From assembly GCA_050084515.1 (NCBI GenBank), contig CM114272.1, positions 58,838,001-58,902,000 on the forward strand: a stretch of 64,000 nt of DNA, written 5' to 3'. Source of the DNA: Blasia pusilla (Eukaryota > Marchantiophyta > Marchantiopsida > Blasiales). Under the pieces are notes generated by a model, which made no database searches, was not told the origin of the DNA, and worked only from the letters and a program-made list of their open reading frames with translations. This document shows, piece by piece, positions 34,420 through 47,644 of the stretch; within the stretch, counting starts at the first letter, position 1, and each line of letters starts with the position of its first letter. A program made the translations under genes and the position numbers.

Positions 34420-35329
34420 CTCTCACCAAGAAGAGAACATGACCCCCTCCGTCCAACTCGAGAGACAAACCCCACCAAAATCCGCCCCACAACCCCCATT
34501 CAAACTAGCCCTAATGATAAACGATTCTCTTCCCGTCCAAGGAAATGCTCTCCCTAGTATGAACTCTCATCTACCATCTTCACCTATGACATATGGCCCA
34601 ACCCCTTCCCAAAATAATGTAGAGATAGTATGGAGGTACTAGTGATAATGAAAAAGAATAGATGGAAAAAATAGATGGGAATAGAGTGGGATAAGGGAGA
34701 AAAACATGGGTCAAACATGAACGAGGAACGTGTGTGGCTACAGGATAAGGACATAGAGAAGAAAAAAAAAAAGAGGGGTGGTGTGGAATAACAACATGAG
34801 TTGTCTTGGAAACATTCAAAGCATTACAAGAAAACGAGACAACAAAGAGGACCCTAATACCTACATGAGAAACCCTAAAACAACAAAAATTTACAAAATA
34901 AAATAAAATGAAAAATACTTCATTAGAAGATTGACACTACATATCAAAACGTAGAGGAAATCGATATCTCCATTTTGATATAACACACAACCCCCCTCCA
35001 TCTTCCATCCCACCATCAATCTCCTTCCCATCCCCGCCACCATCCCATAGAGCTCCGCCGCGCCTTCCCGTCTCCTCCAAATCGCTCACACTTCAACCTC
35101 TCCTTCATTATTCTTCGGGTAATGGATGGTCTCGGATGGACATAATAGAAGCCACCTGTTTATCACCCACGCATTGGTGACTGCCCGGCATGCATCTGCG
35201 AGGAGTTCCACTACTGTGCAGCCCTGTAGCTGGCGAGTGACTTGTCGGCTCCCTCTTATCTCGCTGGCCGCTGCCCGTACTAGGTTTGTCCGACAGAAGG
35301 CACAGATCCAGACGTGCCCCCGCACTCTA
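34420..35329. other. Upstream flank of the non-LTR element, no gene recognised
   Basis: 34420-34980 is purine-rich and partly low complexity. 34980-35110 is a C/T-rich stretch resembling a plant 5' leader (CCCCCCTCCATCTTCC...). Only short frames; nothing recognised. Confidence 0.35.
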
Positions 35330-35664
35330 CCTCCAGCTTTGTCGCCGCTCCGTCACACTTCAGACTGAGCCTCTAACATTGTCGATGCTGCTTCACTCTT
35401 TAGACTATGCCTCTGAATTTGTCAGTTGCGCTTCACACTTTAGAGTATTACTCTAACTTTGTCCCTGCTCCTGCCCAATTTAGACTGCGCCTCTAACTTT
35501 GTCCCTGCTCCTTTGCACTTTACAGTGTGCCACTAACTTTTTCGGTGCCGCTTCACGCTTTAGACTTTGCCTCTAACTTTGTCCGTACTCCTTCACACTT
35601 TAGACTGTGACTCTAAATTTGGCGGTGTTTTTTCACTCTTCAGACTGTCCCTCTAACTTTGTCG
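35330..35664. repeat. 40-bp minisatellite, eight full units
   Basis: Units start at 35330 and every 40 bp to 35610, with a partial unit from 35650. The consensus begins CCTCTAACTTTGTCCxTGCT, followed by CCTTCACACTTTAGACTGTG. Spacing is strictly 40 bp although units differ at many positions, so indels seem to be excluded while substitutions are tolerated. Confidence 0.9.
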
Positions 35665-38600
35665 GTAAGGACGGCGGGAACGGGTTTAGGGACGCATCCC
35701 ACCCTTTGTTACGGGATAGATTTCTCTCGGAAGGAAGTTTTAGTTCCTTCCATACGTGATGGACAGCTGGAGGACGTTAGATTTCCGTCGGTTTCACCGT
35801 TATGTTAGCGCGACGTAAGGGTTTGTTGAATGGTGTATATTTATGAAAGAAACATAAATTTGTAAAGTTTTTTTTTTAAATTTTTTTATTGTAATAATTT
35901 TTAAATAAGTTTTAAACATAAGGTAGTGATGTTTTCTCTCATTATTATTGGAGAGATTTTTTCATTTTAAGATTATATATTTTTTATATATTTTATTTTA
36001 GTCGATAGAATTGTTTGAGGTCATAATCAATAGGATCGTTCGAATTCAATTGTACATTTAAGATCAGTAATTCAAAATTATAAATTTGTGCATCGCACGA
36101 GCACCAACTAGTATCTTATTATTAGCAACATGATTTCACCGACAAACTTATCTCCATTTCACACCTATTCTTTCCTATGGTTTTTTATTGTGACACCTCT
36201 TGCTTTTAATAATTTAGTTCCATTTAACTAAAATATAGAAAAGATGTAAGAAAAAGAAAAAAGAAAAACTCTTCCCAACCCATGACTACAAACTAGTGAC
36301 TAGTAATGAGAAAGGAATGAGAGTCTTTTACATGGGATCATAGAAGAAGGTAGAGAGAAACCTAAATTCATTTATTTGAGAATGAATGTAATGGAAACCA
36401 TGATTATTAGGTTCATGCAAAGTATGGATTGTACATTCATCTCGTGATGCTTCCTCGAAAATATGAGAAAATTTTGACCAACATGAGCTTTCCACATGTC
36501 CTCATATACCTTAGGTCCCTTGGGAGTTGGATCACACATTCTAGGGAAATGATGGGTATTAAAAATTACTCATCATTTCTAACCAACGTATCAATTAACA
36601 AGGTTAAATACGAATGACATGATCAGTTAAAAGTGAAGCCTTTAAAATTTCCTAGTAATTTAATGATTTCATGCAATATTGATTCATTTTCTTCAACATG
36701 ATTTACACAACTATAATCCAACATTATTCTTTACCTTCTCATGAAAACTTGAGAGTGTGATACAATCTTGGGCATAAAGCCACCATTAGAAAGTGATTGC
36801 ATATCAAGCAAAATTCTTCTTATCTTGAGTACTTTAGGGAGATTCTAGGTTTTTTTTATAGGGCAATGGTTGGAAATAACAAAAGTATCAATTAAATCAA
36901 GCGTTTCCCAACCATTTCTTGAATGAATTGGATTTGTTCTTACACAAATAATTTATGCTTGAGAATGTATGCATGAAGCTACTTTGTGTTGTTCTAGGAT
37001 GATAGGATCTTCATGGTTGAGAAAAATAATTTAATATTCCCCAAATCTTCCAAAGTTTGAATACACACACATAATACTTTATAACTCCATTGAAGACTAA
37101 GATTTATGTGGAGGTTAATTTGATATGTAAAGGTGGGATATTGAATCCAATATGAAATAATTAAAGCCTATGAAGCATAAATTTATGAACATATCTCTTA
37201 AGAAACTTGTCATGATTTGTAAATACAAAAATTTCAAAAAAAATCATTTTGGTAGATATGTGATTGACTTAAAATTATTTATGTTAATAAGGAATAATAT
37301 ACTAAAACTTAAATTCTCCAAGCATTTTTATTTTAAATCTTGAGAAAGTTATTGATTTCGGGTTGATACCTTATCATTCCTCTCCCTTCCCATGTTTTAT
37401 CATATAGGATCCTTGAGTTATCTTCATGGGAAGTAGTTGTTAAATTCTTTTGATGTTATAGTTTTTTGGAAGTAGTTGCTAAATGCTTTTTGATCTTAAA
37501 TTCACCAAAAATTTAGATTTGTGATTTTTTCTTGTCCTTTTTTTAAATCATAATATGGTTTTTTATTACTTATATTAACTTTTTAATGATTAATTAGATG
37601 GTTATCAGGTTTTTAATTTCTTTTCTAATATCTTATGCCTCCAATTTTCTTGAATTTTTTCATTAAAATTGTGTATTAACAAATTATGCTTCTCTTAGAA
37701 AAATAATAAATCTCTTGTCATAATATGTGTTGATACGCTTATAGATAAATGCCGAATACAATTTGTTTACTTTGTTGGATAGCGATACTAAAATTACCCC
37801 ATATTGGGAGTAAAACTAGGGTTGGAGTTTAGAAAAGATTTATGGTCTAGAGTTTAGTGAGATAGTCGAGTTAGGATTCAAGAGGTAGAAAAATCTATGG
37901 AGATATCTTACACATTTAACCCAATATATGCTTGATTATAAGGACTTTGATGATTATCTTTTCTTCGAAGGAAAACCAGAAATTATTTTCATTTGTGGAA
38001 GGGACAACCCTCTCGCAAACTTTGATCTATTTTAGTAGATGCATGATTGTATAATTGGTTGATTAAAATAACATTGGTTGAAAGTTGAAACCAATTATAA
38101 AATAAGTTCATACATAATATTGGCATTAGTTGGATCATGCCAACATTATCTTCACAAAATTTGAATTCTATTCACCACTTTGAGGATGCTACTTAAATAT
38201 ATTTGTTAGCTATCTTAATTTTAATCCTCCCCTCCAACTCCTCTTGATACATTTAACCTCAAATTTAATTTTACGGGAAAACCTCAAAAAATAGACAAGG
38301 AGAGTTGAAAGTAGAGATCGATTGTCAACCAAAATGGGGAGGAGAGAGAACAATTGATTCTTCATTTTGAATATTGATGAATAGCTAATATCTTAAAAGT
38401 GCATATTCTTCATAGGTTTATAGTTAGATTAAAAATGACTGATGTGACTAAAAAGTCAAATTTAAGCTTTTTTAAGGTTTGTAGTCTAGATATCCTAAAA
38501 GTGTGTCACTTTTGGCCATATAAATATAGCTCAATTTTCATAACCTTTTCTTCATCTTTATCAACTAGAAACCTAAATAATTAAAAATAATGAACATGGA

Positions 38601-39278
38601 TGCAAACTTAATTCCCCCCTAAATCTCCCTAGTCAATCATTTTAAACTTTTGGCTTTATTTGAATTGGCACTAAATTTGTAGTATCTTATGTGCAACCTT
38701 GCCAATCTCTCCATTTTGAATTACAAAATTATTATGGCACATTGATTTGAGTTTGAATTTTTTTGTTTTCATAACTCTACACATACATTTGTAAAAATGT
38801 ATATGGAATGACAACCAACTTAAACCCTTGTATTCTTTTTCCCATTTTTCATTGTATTCTACTATTTCCATTGGACTTTTAAGAACCTTTTACTAATTCA
38901 AATTAGTATGTCTAAACTATTTCTTGGATTATATACGACGTAGATCAATCCATTTTAGGCTATTGAAAATACCTTATTTTGTGCTTCTTAAATTAATAGT
39001 ATGTATAATAAAATCCCCTATTAAGTGGGCCAACTCTTTGTTTCTTGCTCATTCCTTTTCTATTTTTTATTTCATCCATAAATGCCTCGAGTATAAAATT
39101 CCATTTTTATATATCGTTATTTCCCCTTTGTTAAACTCTAATTTTATGCCATATGCCTTATGAATTCATAAAGAAGTGTTTGATTTTCAAGAGGGAGGAG
39201 GAGATGGTTGGAGACTATGAGCACATTTGACTCTATTGATTTCTTCATAAAAGGTAGGGATAGATGTTCTCCATGCAT

Positions 39279-39282
<4 letters not shown>
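35665..39282. other. AT-rich intergenic sequence, nothing recognised
   Basis: About 3.6 kb of high-AT sequence with homopolymer runs. No domain, repeat array or RNA gene recognised on either strand. 35665-35830 keeps a higher GC content like the sequence before the minisatellite. Confidence 0.4.

Positions 39283-39332
<50 letters not shown>
39283..39332. repeat. (AG)25 microsatellite
   Basis: Uninterrupted AG dinucleotide run of 50 bp. The apparent frames across it (repeating RE dipeptides) are not genes. Confidence 0.95.
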
Positions 39333-39335
<3 letters not shown>

Positions 39336-39846
39336 ATCTCTATATTTAATATCTCTCACAAAGAGACGGAGGGAGTTCATAGACTTTGCTCCAAATCTCC
39401 ACATCTCCTTTTGACTTCAGAAAGAAGAAGGATAATGATAGAATTAGCCCGTCTTCATCCTTAAAAAAATTCCGATGAAGAGAGGAATGGATTTCACCAA
39501 CCTTTGTCCAACGCCCTTAATTCTATTGGAAAGAGGAGGGAGAGGGGATGTTCTTGAGAAGGCCAAAAGGTAGAGAGGGAGAGAGTATGTCTCCATCCTT
39601 ATTTCTAATTAAAATATTACCAAACATATTAACTCTTCTATCACTCATATATAACTTGTAACTCAAAATTTCCAAACATTTAAAATTAGCAAGTGATGTT
39701 TTCTCACTCAATACAAATACATCCCTTAGCTATTATTAAACAAAACTTCAATGACAATGACTTGAATAGAACATGCCCATCACCGATGTGGGTCTTTTCT
39801 CTTGGAAAGAAAATTTGATATTGGCATAAGACTTGTATGAGTTTTT

Positions 39847-40072
39847 TGTCGTGCGCATACACATCGCTACACAACATACACCGCTGTCACCGAACACACA
39901 CACAAACACGCACGATCCCATGCTAACTTATGACATCCAAACAACAAGACAAGAAGTACCAAAATATCTCCAATCGCCCTCCTAGCTGGTGGTTAGGTCC
40001 CTCTAACTCCAAATAGCCATCTATCCCTACCTACTATGACATACATCTCTCGGACGCTAAGAGCAAGAAGGC
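39847..40072 (-). repeat. B2 terminal repeat of element C
   Basis: 226 bp, repeated at 40371-40596 (B1). Outer end reads TGTCGTGCGC on the plus strand. Eight bases (40073-40080) separate it from A2. Confidence 0.8.
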
Positions 40073-40080
40073 TCTTAGGG

Positions 40081-40368
40081 CTCCATGGTAACCTATGCTC
40101 CCAAGTCACCTCCTTGGCTCTTGACCTGATGTAGGAGGTCAAGGGCCACTTACCAAAAAATAGAAAGGCGATAATATACTCAAAATGGTACTTACCTAAA
40201 ACAGTAAGTTCATAAATATGGCTCCAAATGAGCCGAAACGAAGGGGAAACCTGCTCTCTCAGGTTTTTCGGGGCCTCAACGGATCATCCTCGACCTCATG
40301 AGTCTGTCCTCCACTACTCACGAAGGCACTCTACTAGATCTCACCGATCTATCATAAAAGATGTGACA
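40081..40368 (-). repeat. A2 repeat of element C
   Basis: 288 bp, matching A1 at 56716-57002 and element B's A1 at 16630-16915. Minus-strand start TGTCACATCTTTTATG. It contains the minus-strand motif CATATTTATG, a possible TATA box, and AGGTAAGT-like donor sequence. Confidence 0.8.
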
Positions 40369-40370
40369 GT

Positions 40371-40596
40371 TATCGTGCGCATACACATCGCTACACAACA
40401 TACATCGCTGTCACCAAACACACACACAAACACACACGATCCCATGCTTACTCATGGCATCCAAACAACAAGACAAGAAGTACCAAAATATCTCCAATTG
40501 CCCCCCTAGCTGGTGGTTAGGTTCCTCTAAATCCAGATAGCCATCTATCCCTACCTACCATGACATACATCTCTTGGACACTAAGAGCAAGAAGGC
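40371..40596 (-). repeat. B1 repeat of element C
   Basis: 226-bp copy of B2. The junction with A2 reads, on the minus strand, GCGCACGATA-AC-TGTCACATC. A two-base spacer sits between the B end and the A start, as in element A where it is GC. Confidence 0.8.
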
Positions 40597-40678
40597 CGGG
40601 TGCTCATGTGGCCCCATCGTTAGTCGCCTTCTTGTCATCTATGTCACACACACAAGTCGGAATGTAGAACTACCTACT

Positions 40679-41029
40679 CTATATACATCTGGGACACATC
40701 CATCGTCCCTGAGGAACCCTAGTGAGAGGTGGCGTCAAACATGCCATATGCCATCCTCTCGAACATCCATCATAGTGAAGCATAGTGGCTGCACCATGGG
40801 CGAAACCACACAACATACACCGCAAGTCTGCAGGAACTATTGCTAAGCTCGAATCAATTGTATCCTCAATTTTGAGAAGATGACATGGCGCACACTTATG
40901 CACATGGTCCTTCCAAACCATACCATTGCGTCCCTCCAATAAGAGAACATCGGATGGCAAAACCTCACACACTCTCAAGATGGTGCGCCCTACAGTCACA
41001 TCCAACGTCGTGGATGCCGTCTGCTGCAA
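40679..41029 (-). pseudogene. PHD finger joined to integrase tail, element C
   Basis: A 116-codon frame runs from the integrase tail (TTLDVTVGRTILRVCEV) into the PHD finger without a stop, showing that the two are one protein in the family. The pattern is CMLC...HYDGC...GWHMAC...WMCPRC. One zinc ligand is changed (Cys to Tyr in LHYDGC), a single G-to-A step, so this copy's finger is probably misfolded. Confidence 0.85.
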
Positions 41030-43700
41030 GTTGACATAGTCTCCTTGATGAAACCTCCGGATAGTAGGTTGATAACCACCTCCCTAAATAGTCGCATACC
41101 TCAACGTATCCCGATGTTGCGCAATCGCCAAGTTCTCAAACGCCATGGGCATCACTCTCTGAAATAACCCAGCCCTCTCAGAACATGCTCGCATCCATAC
41201 ATCAGGGTCATCAAGGTTCAACACCTCACCAATATCTCGACGAATGGCCGTAGGTAAATCTGGCTCTTGGCCATAAAGCAACAAGTACAGTGAGAAAGAC
41301 GCTAAGGATGCCTGCCTGCTGAATCTGTATCCCATCGCCAACCACGGTAATTGAAGGTCCCAATCTCCCGGATGACCTCTCTGCAAGCCATACTTGCGTA
41401 GTCCTCTCTTCACTGTCGGCAAAACTCGCTCCGCTAGTCCATCCGCCTCAAGATGATCTCGCAAAGTAGTGCGGTGGTCGATCAATGCCTAATCACACAA
41501 GGCCCGAAACTCCCTGCGAAACTATGTAACCTGGTTTGTCAACACCTCATCTGGTACGCCGTAATGACTCAACACTCGATCTAGGAAGGCATACGCTACT
41601 CCCTCACTTGCTTTTTCAGGCAATGCAACCAACTCTATCTACTTCGAGAAGTGCTCGACCATCACCAACACATAATGACTAAAGCACTCCGTCAAAGTCT
41701 AAGGTCCTGCAAAATCCAAACTCCATCTCTAACCTAAACCCATGATTGGAAGTGGATGTAACTGTGGAGTCAGAGCATTGAACGATTCTCGGACTTGATC
41801 ACACACCATGCATCTGGTAACAAACTGCTGAACATCAATGTGCATGCCTCGCCACCAATATTGAATCTGGAGCAAGTTGTACGTCCGCTTCATTCCAAAA
41901 TGACCCAACTCCTTGTGGGCATGACGCACCAAACATGCTCTCTGCGAAGGATGAGGCACTACACACACTCTACCATCCTCCCACACTTACAATACATGTG
42001 TGCCCTCCCACCAGAAACGTCTGGCTCGTTGTAGGATCCAATCCTGCTCTCTAGCACCCATTGTGCTCGCGACACTGCCAGTACGCAGGTACTCCAAGAC
42101 CACTCCATTGTCGTGAATGTCTCAGCCACTTGTCGTCTCCTCACCGACCTCTAGATCTAAGGACTCTCCATCAGACCTTGCCATCGAAGTCTCAGCAATC
42201 TAGTTCTCCATAGCTAACAAGACCAAATAGGCTTACGCATGCCATCCTGACACCAACTCCTCATCACTCTCACCATGCCAACAAGCTCCAGTCGTATCTC
42301 GCTAACTCGGGCATGGATTACGGCTTAGACCATATGCATCTTGGTTGAGCGTCCCAGGTCTATGCACCACCTAGAAGTCATACTCCTGCAACAAAAGAGC
42401 CCACCTTGCAAGCTTCCCTGTAAGCTTGTTGGACTCCATCAACCACTTAAGTGGCTGATAATCTGTAATGATGGTAAAGGGATTGCCGAATAGATAACAT
42501 CTAAAATGTGCGACAGCCCACACTGCAGCCAAGCACTCACCCTCATACGAGCTATACTTCGCCTCTGCAGCGTTGTTCGAGCGACTAGCATAAGCCACCA
42601 CGAACTCTCTACCATCATCGTCATGTTGGGTGAACACGGCTCCAAGCCCCAACATGCTCCAATCGGTATGCAATTGGAAAGGATGTCCCCTGATCGGTCT
42701 CCTCAATATGGGCACGGTCGTCAATCTGTCCTTCAGCATCTGAAATGCTCTCTCTTGCTCATCCCCCCAGTGCCACTCCTGATCCACCTTGGTCATCAAG
42801 GTTAGCGGCTTTGCAATCAAACTGAAGCCCTTGACGTACCGTCAATAGAAGTTCTCCAATCCCATGAATGTACAAACTTGACTCACATATGTAGGGCGTG
42901 GAATGCGTGAAATAGCCTCTACCTTCGTCTATTGCACACCAAGGCTCCCAGGGTATATCGTATGACCCAAGTACTCAATCTGGTCGTAGAAGAACTTGCA
43001 TTTTCCTAGATGTAGCTTCAGCCCATGTAACTACAATCATCGGAATACGTCCTCTAGATGTCGCTCATGCTCCTCAACTGTGGCGCTAAAGACTACGATG
43101 TCATCAACATAACACATAGCAGAATCAAGACTTGCAAAGATCCTATCCATGATCCTCTGAAACTCAGTCAGGGTGTTCTTTATCCCGAATGGTAAGAACC
43201 GCCACTGGTACAAACAATCCTTCCCATGAGGATCGATGCCCCAAAATGCCGTCTTTTGCTTGTCCTCCAATCTGATAGGTAGCTGATGGTATCCGGCTCC
43301 CAAATCCAATGAACTGAAGACCTTTGCATGCCCAATCGCATCAAAGATCTCCTCAGGGGTGAGCGGTGGGCATGGCATACCTATCAGACTTCGTCTGCCG
43401 ATTGATAGGACGGTAATCTCCAAACATCCACCTATCCGTCCAGTTGCATGCACATCCTTCTTGGCGGGTATGACAGTGGCAGATGCATACTCTCCATACG
43501 ACGTCTCCACTAGTCCTGCTCCAACCAAGTCTAGGCTCCTACTCTGAATCAAAGCCCTCTCTATGTCACTGTACTTGTAGGGTCGTCAGAAGATTGGCGT
43601 GTCACTCGAAAACTCAATGCGGATCCCTGGACCCTTCAGCGTACCCAAATCATGCATACTAAATGCAAAACTGCTCCTATAACTCTTAAGGAACTAGTGT
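41030..43700 (-). pseudogene. pol of element C (RT, RNase H, integrase)
   Basis: The RT start FAFSMHDLG...DTPIF is near 43560-43680. RT with LDLGAGYHQLPI and CYVDDIVVFS lies at 43037-43552. RNase H (TDWSMLGLGAVFTQHD, AYASRSNNAAEAKY, EGECLAAVW) is at 42371-42820 and is the cleanest RNase H of the three copies. The integrase zinc part HAHKELGHFG...CMVCD is at 41729-41986. The damaged catalytic core follows; the third motif reads DHLEADGLAERV (41084-41485). Many stops. Confidence 0.8.
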
Positions 43701-44055
43701 ATCCGGCGCCGCTCTCCTCTTGTCAACTTAGGCCTCCCAAGTCTCCATCGTGACTACGGTAGGACTCTCCGGCGCGGGTGTTGGTGGTTGCTATGGTGCA
43801 ACCCCATCTTGGATAATAGAACTCTCATCTCTACGTGCAGTACCCGAAACCACACTCAATGCTGTGGCTATCATCTCCTAGCGTACCTGCAAAACATCCC
43901 AAGAAGTCCAAGGGTGTCTCTCCCGATCACCCCTAGTGTGTCGATCTCCTTGGGTCTCGCTCCCAACTGGTGCCTCAACTGCCTCGGTAGGCATGGGGCT
44001 CACCAACGCAACAGCTGTGATATCTTGCGTCCTCAAACAAGGTTGCTCAACTACT

Positions 44056-44060
44056 CCTAA
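44056..44060. repeat. TSD of the chromovirus, left (CCTAA)
   Basis: CCTAA at 44056-44060 and again at 51458-51462 immediately outside the two LTRs. Confidence 0.9.
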
Positions 44061-45089
44061 TGTCGTGCGCCTACTCTCCTTGAATGTTAATCTTGTTTGT
44101 TGCGGAAGCGTGCGTTCAGTAGGTCACGCTCTCAACGCTGATCTGCATCCAAACACGCACTTTGGTTAGTCGGGTCTTGGATCAATCAGCGGGATTACTT
44201 TCCGAGTTCTTGTCTCGGACTCTCTCTTCAAGCTCAACCTTCCTAGTTTCGCGGTTTCCAACACGGGCAAGTCTCGAAAGACTTGGGACAGACTTTCTGG
44301 TCGGTTCAGGAACCTAAAACGGCGTTTCGCGCCTAGCGGTTCCAACTGTCCGATGAACATCCAATGAGTTCCTCACCAAGACTCGCACGAAGTGAATCTC
44401 GGGTTGGAATCCAAGTGTGGCGTACAAAGTCCACTCCCTTGGATCAGGTTTGGGTTTCGGGTTTCCGCGCCAAACTCCCGTTTCATCCCGTGCCTTTGAA
44501 ACGCCGTTTGGCGCCCAAAGTGGGGTTTCGTTTCCCGAGACATCTCAGAGAAGGTACTCCCCTTACTAGTACTTCTGGGGATCTCCGGGGGCCCCCTACA
44601 TTTAGGGAAAGACACCGGGCCCCCATTGGCCCTCAACCCGATTGCTCTCTGAATCGTTTTCGGCCAATATCTCAGCCTGTACTTATGCGTTTGCTGAGAT
44701 CTTTGGTGCGTTGGAAGCGTCTTGAGATCAGCTTTCCAACGCGCCCTTACTTGTCCCAAACGCATCTCGGAGCTCAACGTTATAGTCCTAAACACAGTCA
44801 GATTCTCCCAAACGCTAGTCATGTTCCAAACTGGTTCTCACCTCTTTGGCAACCAACCTCCAAGACTCAACTCATCTCAAGTCTCGGCTCGCGTTTGGTC
44901 TAGGTTTCCTGGTCGCGACCACTAACGCATGAAACGCACAACTCTGTTCTGCGTTTCGTCTCTTAGACTTTTCCAAGAGACTCTTCCAAACGCCTCTTCA
45001 AAGCGCAAACCTCGCGGCGTGAGTTCCTTTGAGTTCTGATGTTTCGCTTGGCGCGTATTTGGTGTTGTTTGGTTATGAGGGTCGCGACA
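44061..45089 (-). repeat. 3' LTR of the chromovirus
   Basis: 1029 bp. Plus-strand ends TGTCGTGCGC and GGTCGCGACA. It contains no real gene; the two open frames near 44364-44903 recur in the other LTR and are by-products. Confidence 0.95.
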
Positions 45090-45102
45090 CTCACCCCTCC
45101 TT
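45090..45102 (-). other. Polypurine tract of the chromovirus
   Basis: Minus strand AAGGAGGGGTGAG directly abuts the 3' LTR; the plus-strand DNA primer site in this family. Confidence 0.8.
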
Positions 45103-45777
45103 AGAAGGTTGATGTCCTCATCAACGCAAACCTTATTGATGTTAAGTTCGGGAAGACGACCCTTAACACGTAATCGCGTTCGGTAGCTAACCCATAATTC
45201 CTCTTTTTGGCTTAAGTCTTAGGTTTGTCGCTTAAAGCACTTAGAATTATTAGCTTCGCTTTCGATGAGCCTAGACTAGTTCGCCAAACTAATCTAACTA
45301 TCAAAATAAGCTCACTAAGTCTGCAACCTAACACTTCACTCACTATTTGTAAACAACCGCCTGTCTACCTAGCCAACTCGTACTACTTTTGGGTCACCTG
45401 TATTCCACCTAGGCGCGTCACTAAGTTCAGTCATGAAACATGAATGAGATCACCACAAACCCCAAGACAGACTCATCCGCCCGGCCGCGTTAGGGCGAGC
45501 CCAAATGCTAGTACTTCAACACTTGGTCCTGATCTAGATGCCTTATCTGAATACAAGCTCTCACCTCAAATACTCATTGTTTGGTCTACTTGACTTACAT
45601 CCTAAGCATATGAAGAACTACTCATTGCCTTGCACAAACCAAACTCAAAACTACAATACAAGCATCGAATCTCCGAATCCATGTCTTCTTTATTGCAACA
45701 ACTAAACCTTTCTAGTTACAACGGGTTATCGGCCCAAGCTTTCCGGTCACAAGTTATGTCCATTGCTTCACCATGTA

Positions 45778-46038
45778 CTAACGCACGTGCTTTGCTTGCA
45801 TCCATCTGAAGTCACGCAATGCTTCTTGCGCATGTTCTAGATCCGCCTCCGCAATCCAAGTCGCCTCTTTCACATGATAGCCTTTCCACTTGACCAAGTA
45901 CTCGTACTTGGTGGCCCTACGTCTGGAACGCGGAATAGTCTCAACCTCGAACTCTGGTTCCTCATTTCTGATGACCGGTTGTGGTCTCAACATCCTCCTT
46001 CGCTCCGGACGCACATTGTCTTGAAGATACTTCTTCAT
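45778..46038 (-). CDS. Chromodomain of the chromovirus integrase
   Basis: An 86-codon frame with FEVETIPRSRRR, YEYLVKWKGY and ATWIAEADLEHA, the aromatic-cage pattern of a chromodomain (reads methylated H3K9 in family members and guides insertion). It is out of frame with the integrase frame ending at 46121, so a frameshift or error separates them. Confidence 0.85.
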   Translation of the reverse strand: MKKYLQDNVRPERRRMLRPQPVIRNEEPEFEVETIPRSRRRATKYEYLVKWKGYHVKEATWIAEADLEHAQEALRDFRWMQAKHVR

Positions 46039-46120
46039 AATGACACATGGAAAGTCGGGTGAATCTTGAACTCGTTTGGCGGCTCCAACGTGTACACATC
46101 CTCAAACGGCCTTGCCTTGA

Positions 46121-47644
46121 TCACATACGGTCCAAAGATACTTGGTGACAATTTCGCATGAACAATTCTTTCGGAAGAGTGAGATTCTTAACACTCAACC
46201 ACACTTGTTCCCCAACTTGGAAACTCACATGGCGCCGACTTTTGTTAGCATGCTTTACGTACCTTAGTTGAGCCTTGGCGAGACTTTCTCTCGCTCGCTC
46301 TTGGCGTTCCTGCATTTCCACTAACAAACATTCCGCCGTTGCTTGACGAGTGTGTATCGATGTATTGCCCTTCGAAAGAGCTAAGTCAAGAGGCCCTTGT
46401 GGTTCTCTTTGATACGCCAGAAGAAACGGAGATTCTCCGGTTGCAGAATGCTTAGTCAAGTTGTAACAATACTCAGCCATACTTAACCACTTGGCCCAAT
46501 CTCTTTGGTCCGCACTCACGTAATTCCATAAGTATTGGTTTACGACCGAGTTTACTTTTTCCGTTTGCCCATCCGTTTGAGGATGGAAGGCCGTACTAAA
46601 GCTGAGTTTGGTCTGGAACCTCCTGAATAGATGTTTCCAAAAGGCACTGGTAAACTTCGGATCCCGATCGGACACAATGCTCCTAGGCAATCCGTGCGCA
46701 CGCCACCAACCATCCAGGAATAGTCGGGAAGTCGTGTAGGCCGTCGCAGACTCTCTCGTCGGCACAAACCTCCCCAACTTGCTAAACCGATCAACTATCA
46801 CAAGTATAGCGTTGTATCCCTCAGATTCTGGAAGACTCGTAATGAAATCCATGCTAATGCTTTGCAAGGGTCCCTCCGGGATTGGCAAAGGATGAAGTAA
46901 ACCTTGTTTCTTCGCATAAGACACGTGAGTTCGCTTTGGCGGAGTCACGCATGTTTTCACATATTGAGCAACATCTTCCTTCATGTTGGGCCAGAAGAAC
47001 CTCTTAGACAAAACAGCAAGAGTGGATTTCTCCCCTTTGTGTCCCGCTAAAGGTCCATCATGACCTTCCACAAACACCTTGGTTCGTAGCTTGCCTTGGC
47101 CTACATAGATCCTGCTCTGCTTAAACCTTAGCAAGCCGTGTCTCAAACTCAGATTGGCCACCTTCTCGCCCCGCTTTAACTTCCCAAGGTACTCCCTCGC
47201 TTGTTCATCCTTCATGTATCCTTCACGAATCCTTCTTTCCAGGTCTGTTTCATTAGGGAACATTGCTCTCAACACTTGTGTCGTTGATGGCATGTGTTCA
47301 TCCCTGCGACTTAACGCATGTGGAATGACATTGTCTTTCCCCGGCTTGTGGATTAGCTCCACATTCATCAACGCCAAGGTATCATGCCACCGAAGTTGTT
47401 TTGGCGTCACGCGATCCTGGGTCTCAAAATACTTGAGCGATATGTTATCGGTGAATACTCGAGTCCTGTGAAGTCCCAAATAGTGACGCCACTTCCTCAA
47501 GCAATGAACCACCGCAAACAACTCTTTCTCATGAGTAGGCCATCTCCTTTCGGTGTCGGTCAGCTTCTTGCTTTCGTATGCTCTGAGGTCTCCTTTTTGC
47601 ACCAACATTCCTGCAATCGCGAAATCACTAGCATCCGTGTGCAC
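46121..47644 (-). pseudogene. RNase H and integrase of the chromovirus
   Basis: 507 codons open. RNase H starts HTDASDFAIAG and includes YFETQDRVTPKQ and DNVIPHALSRR. Integrase has HKGEKSTLAVLSKRFFWP and KTC (the second zinc Cys appears lost). The catalytic triad is SMDFITSLP, IVSDRDPKF and FHPQTDGQTEKVN, followed by WLSMAEYCYN. Nearly complete, but the frame starts inside RNase H and is cut before the chromodomain. Confidence 0.9.

Noticed and set aside
39208-39464. Open frames with repeated RE dipeptides
   Set aside because: Translation of an (AG)25 microsatellite.
44364-44903. A 179-codon open frame and its duplicate near 50730-51293
   Set aside because: Lies within the two LTRs, with several overlapping frames on both strands and no domain; by-product of LTR composition.
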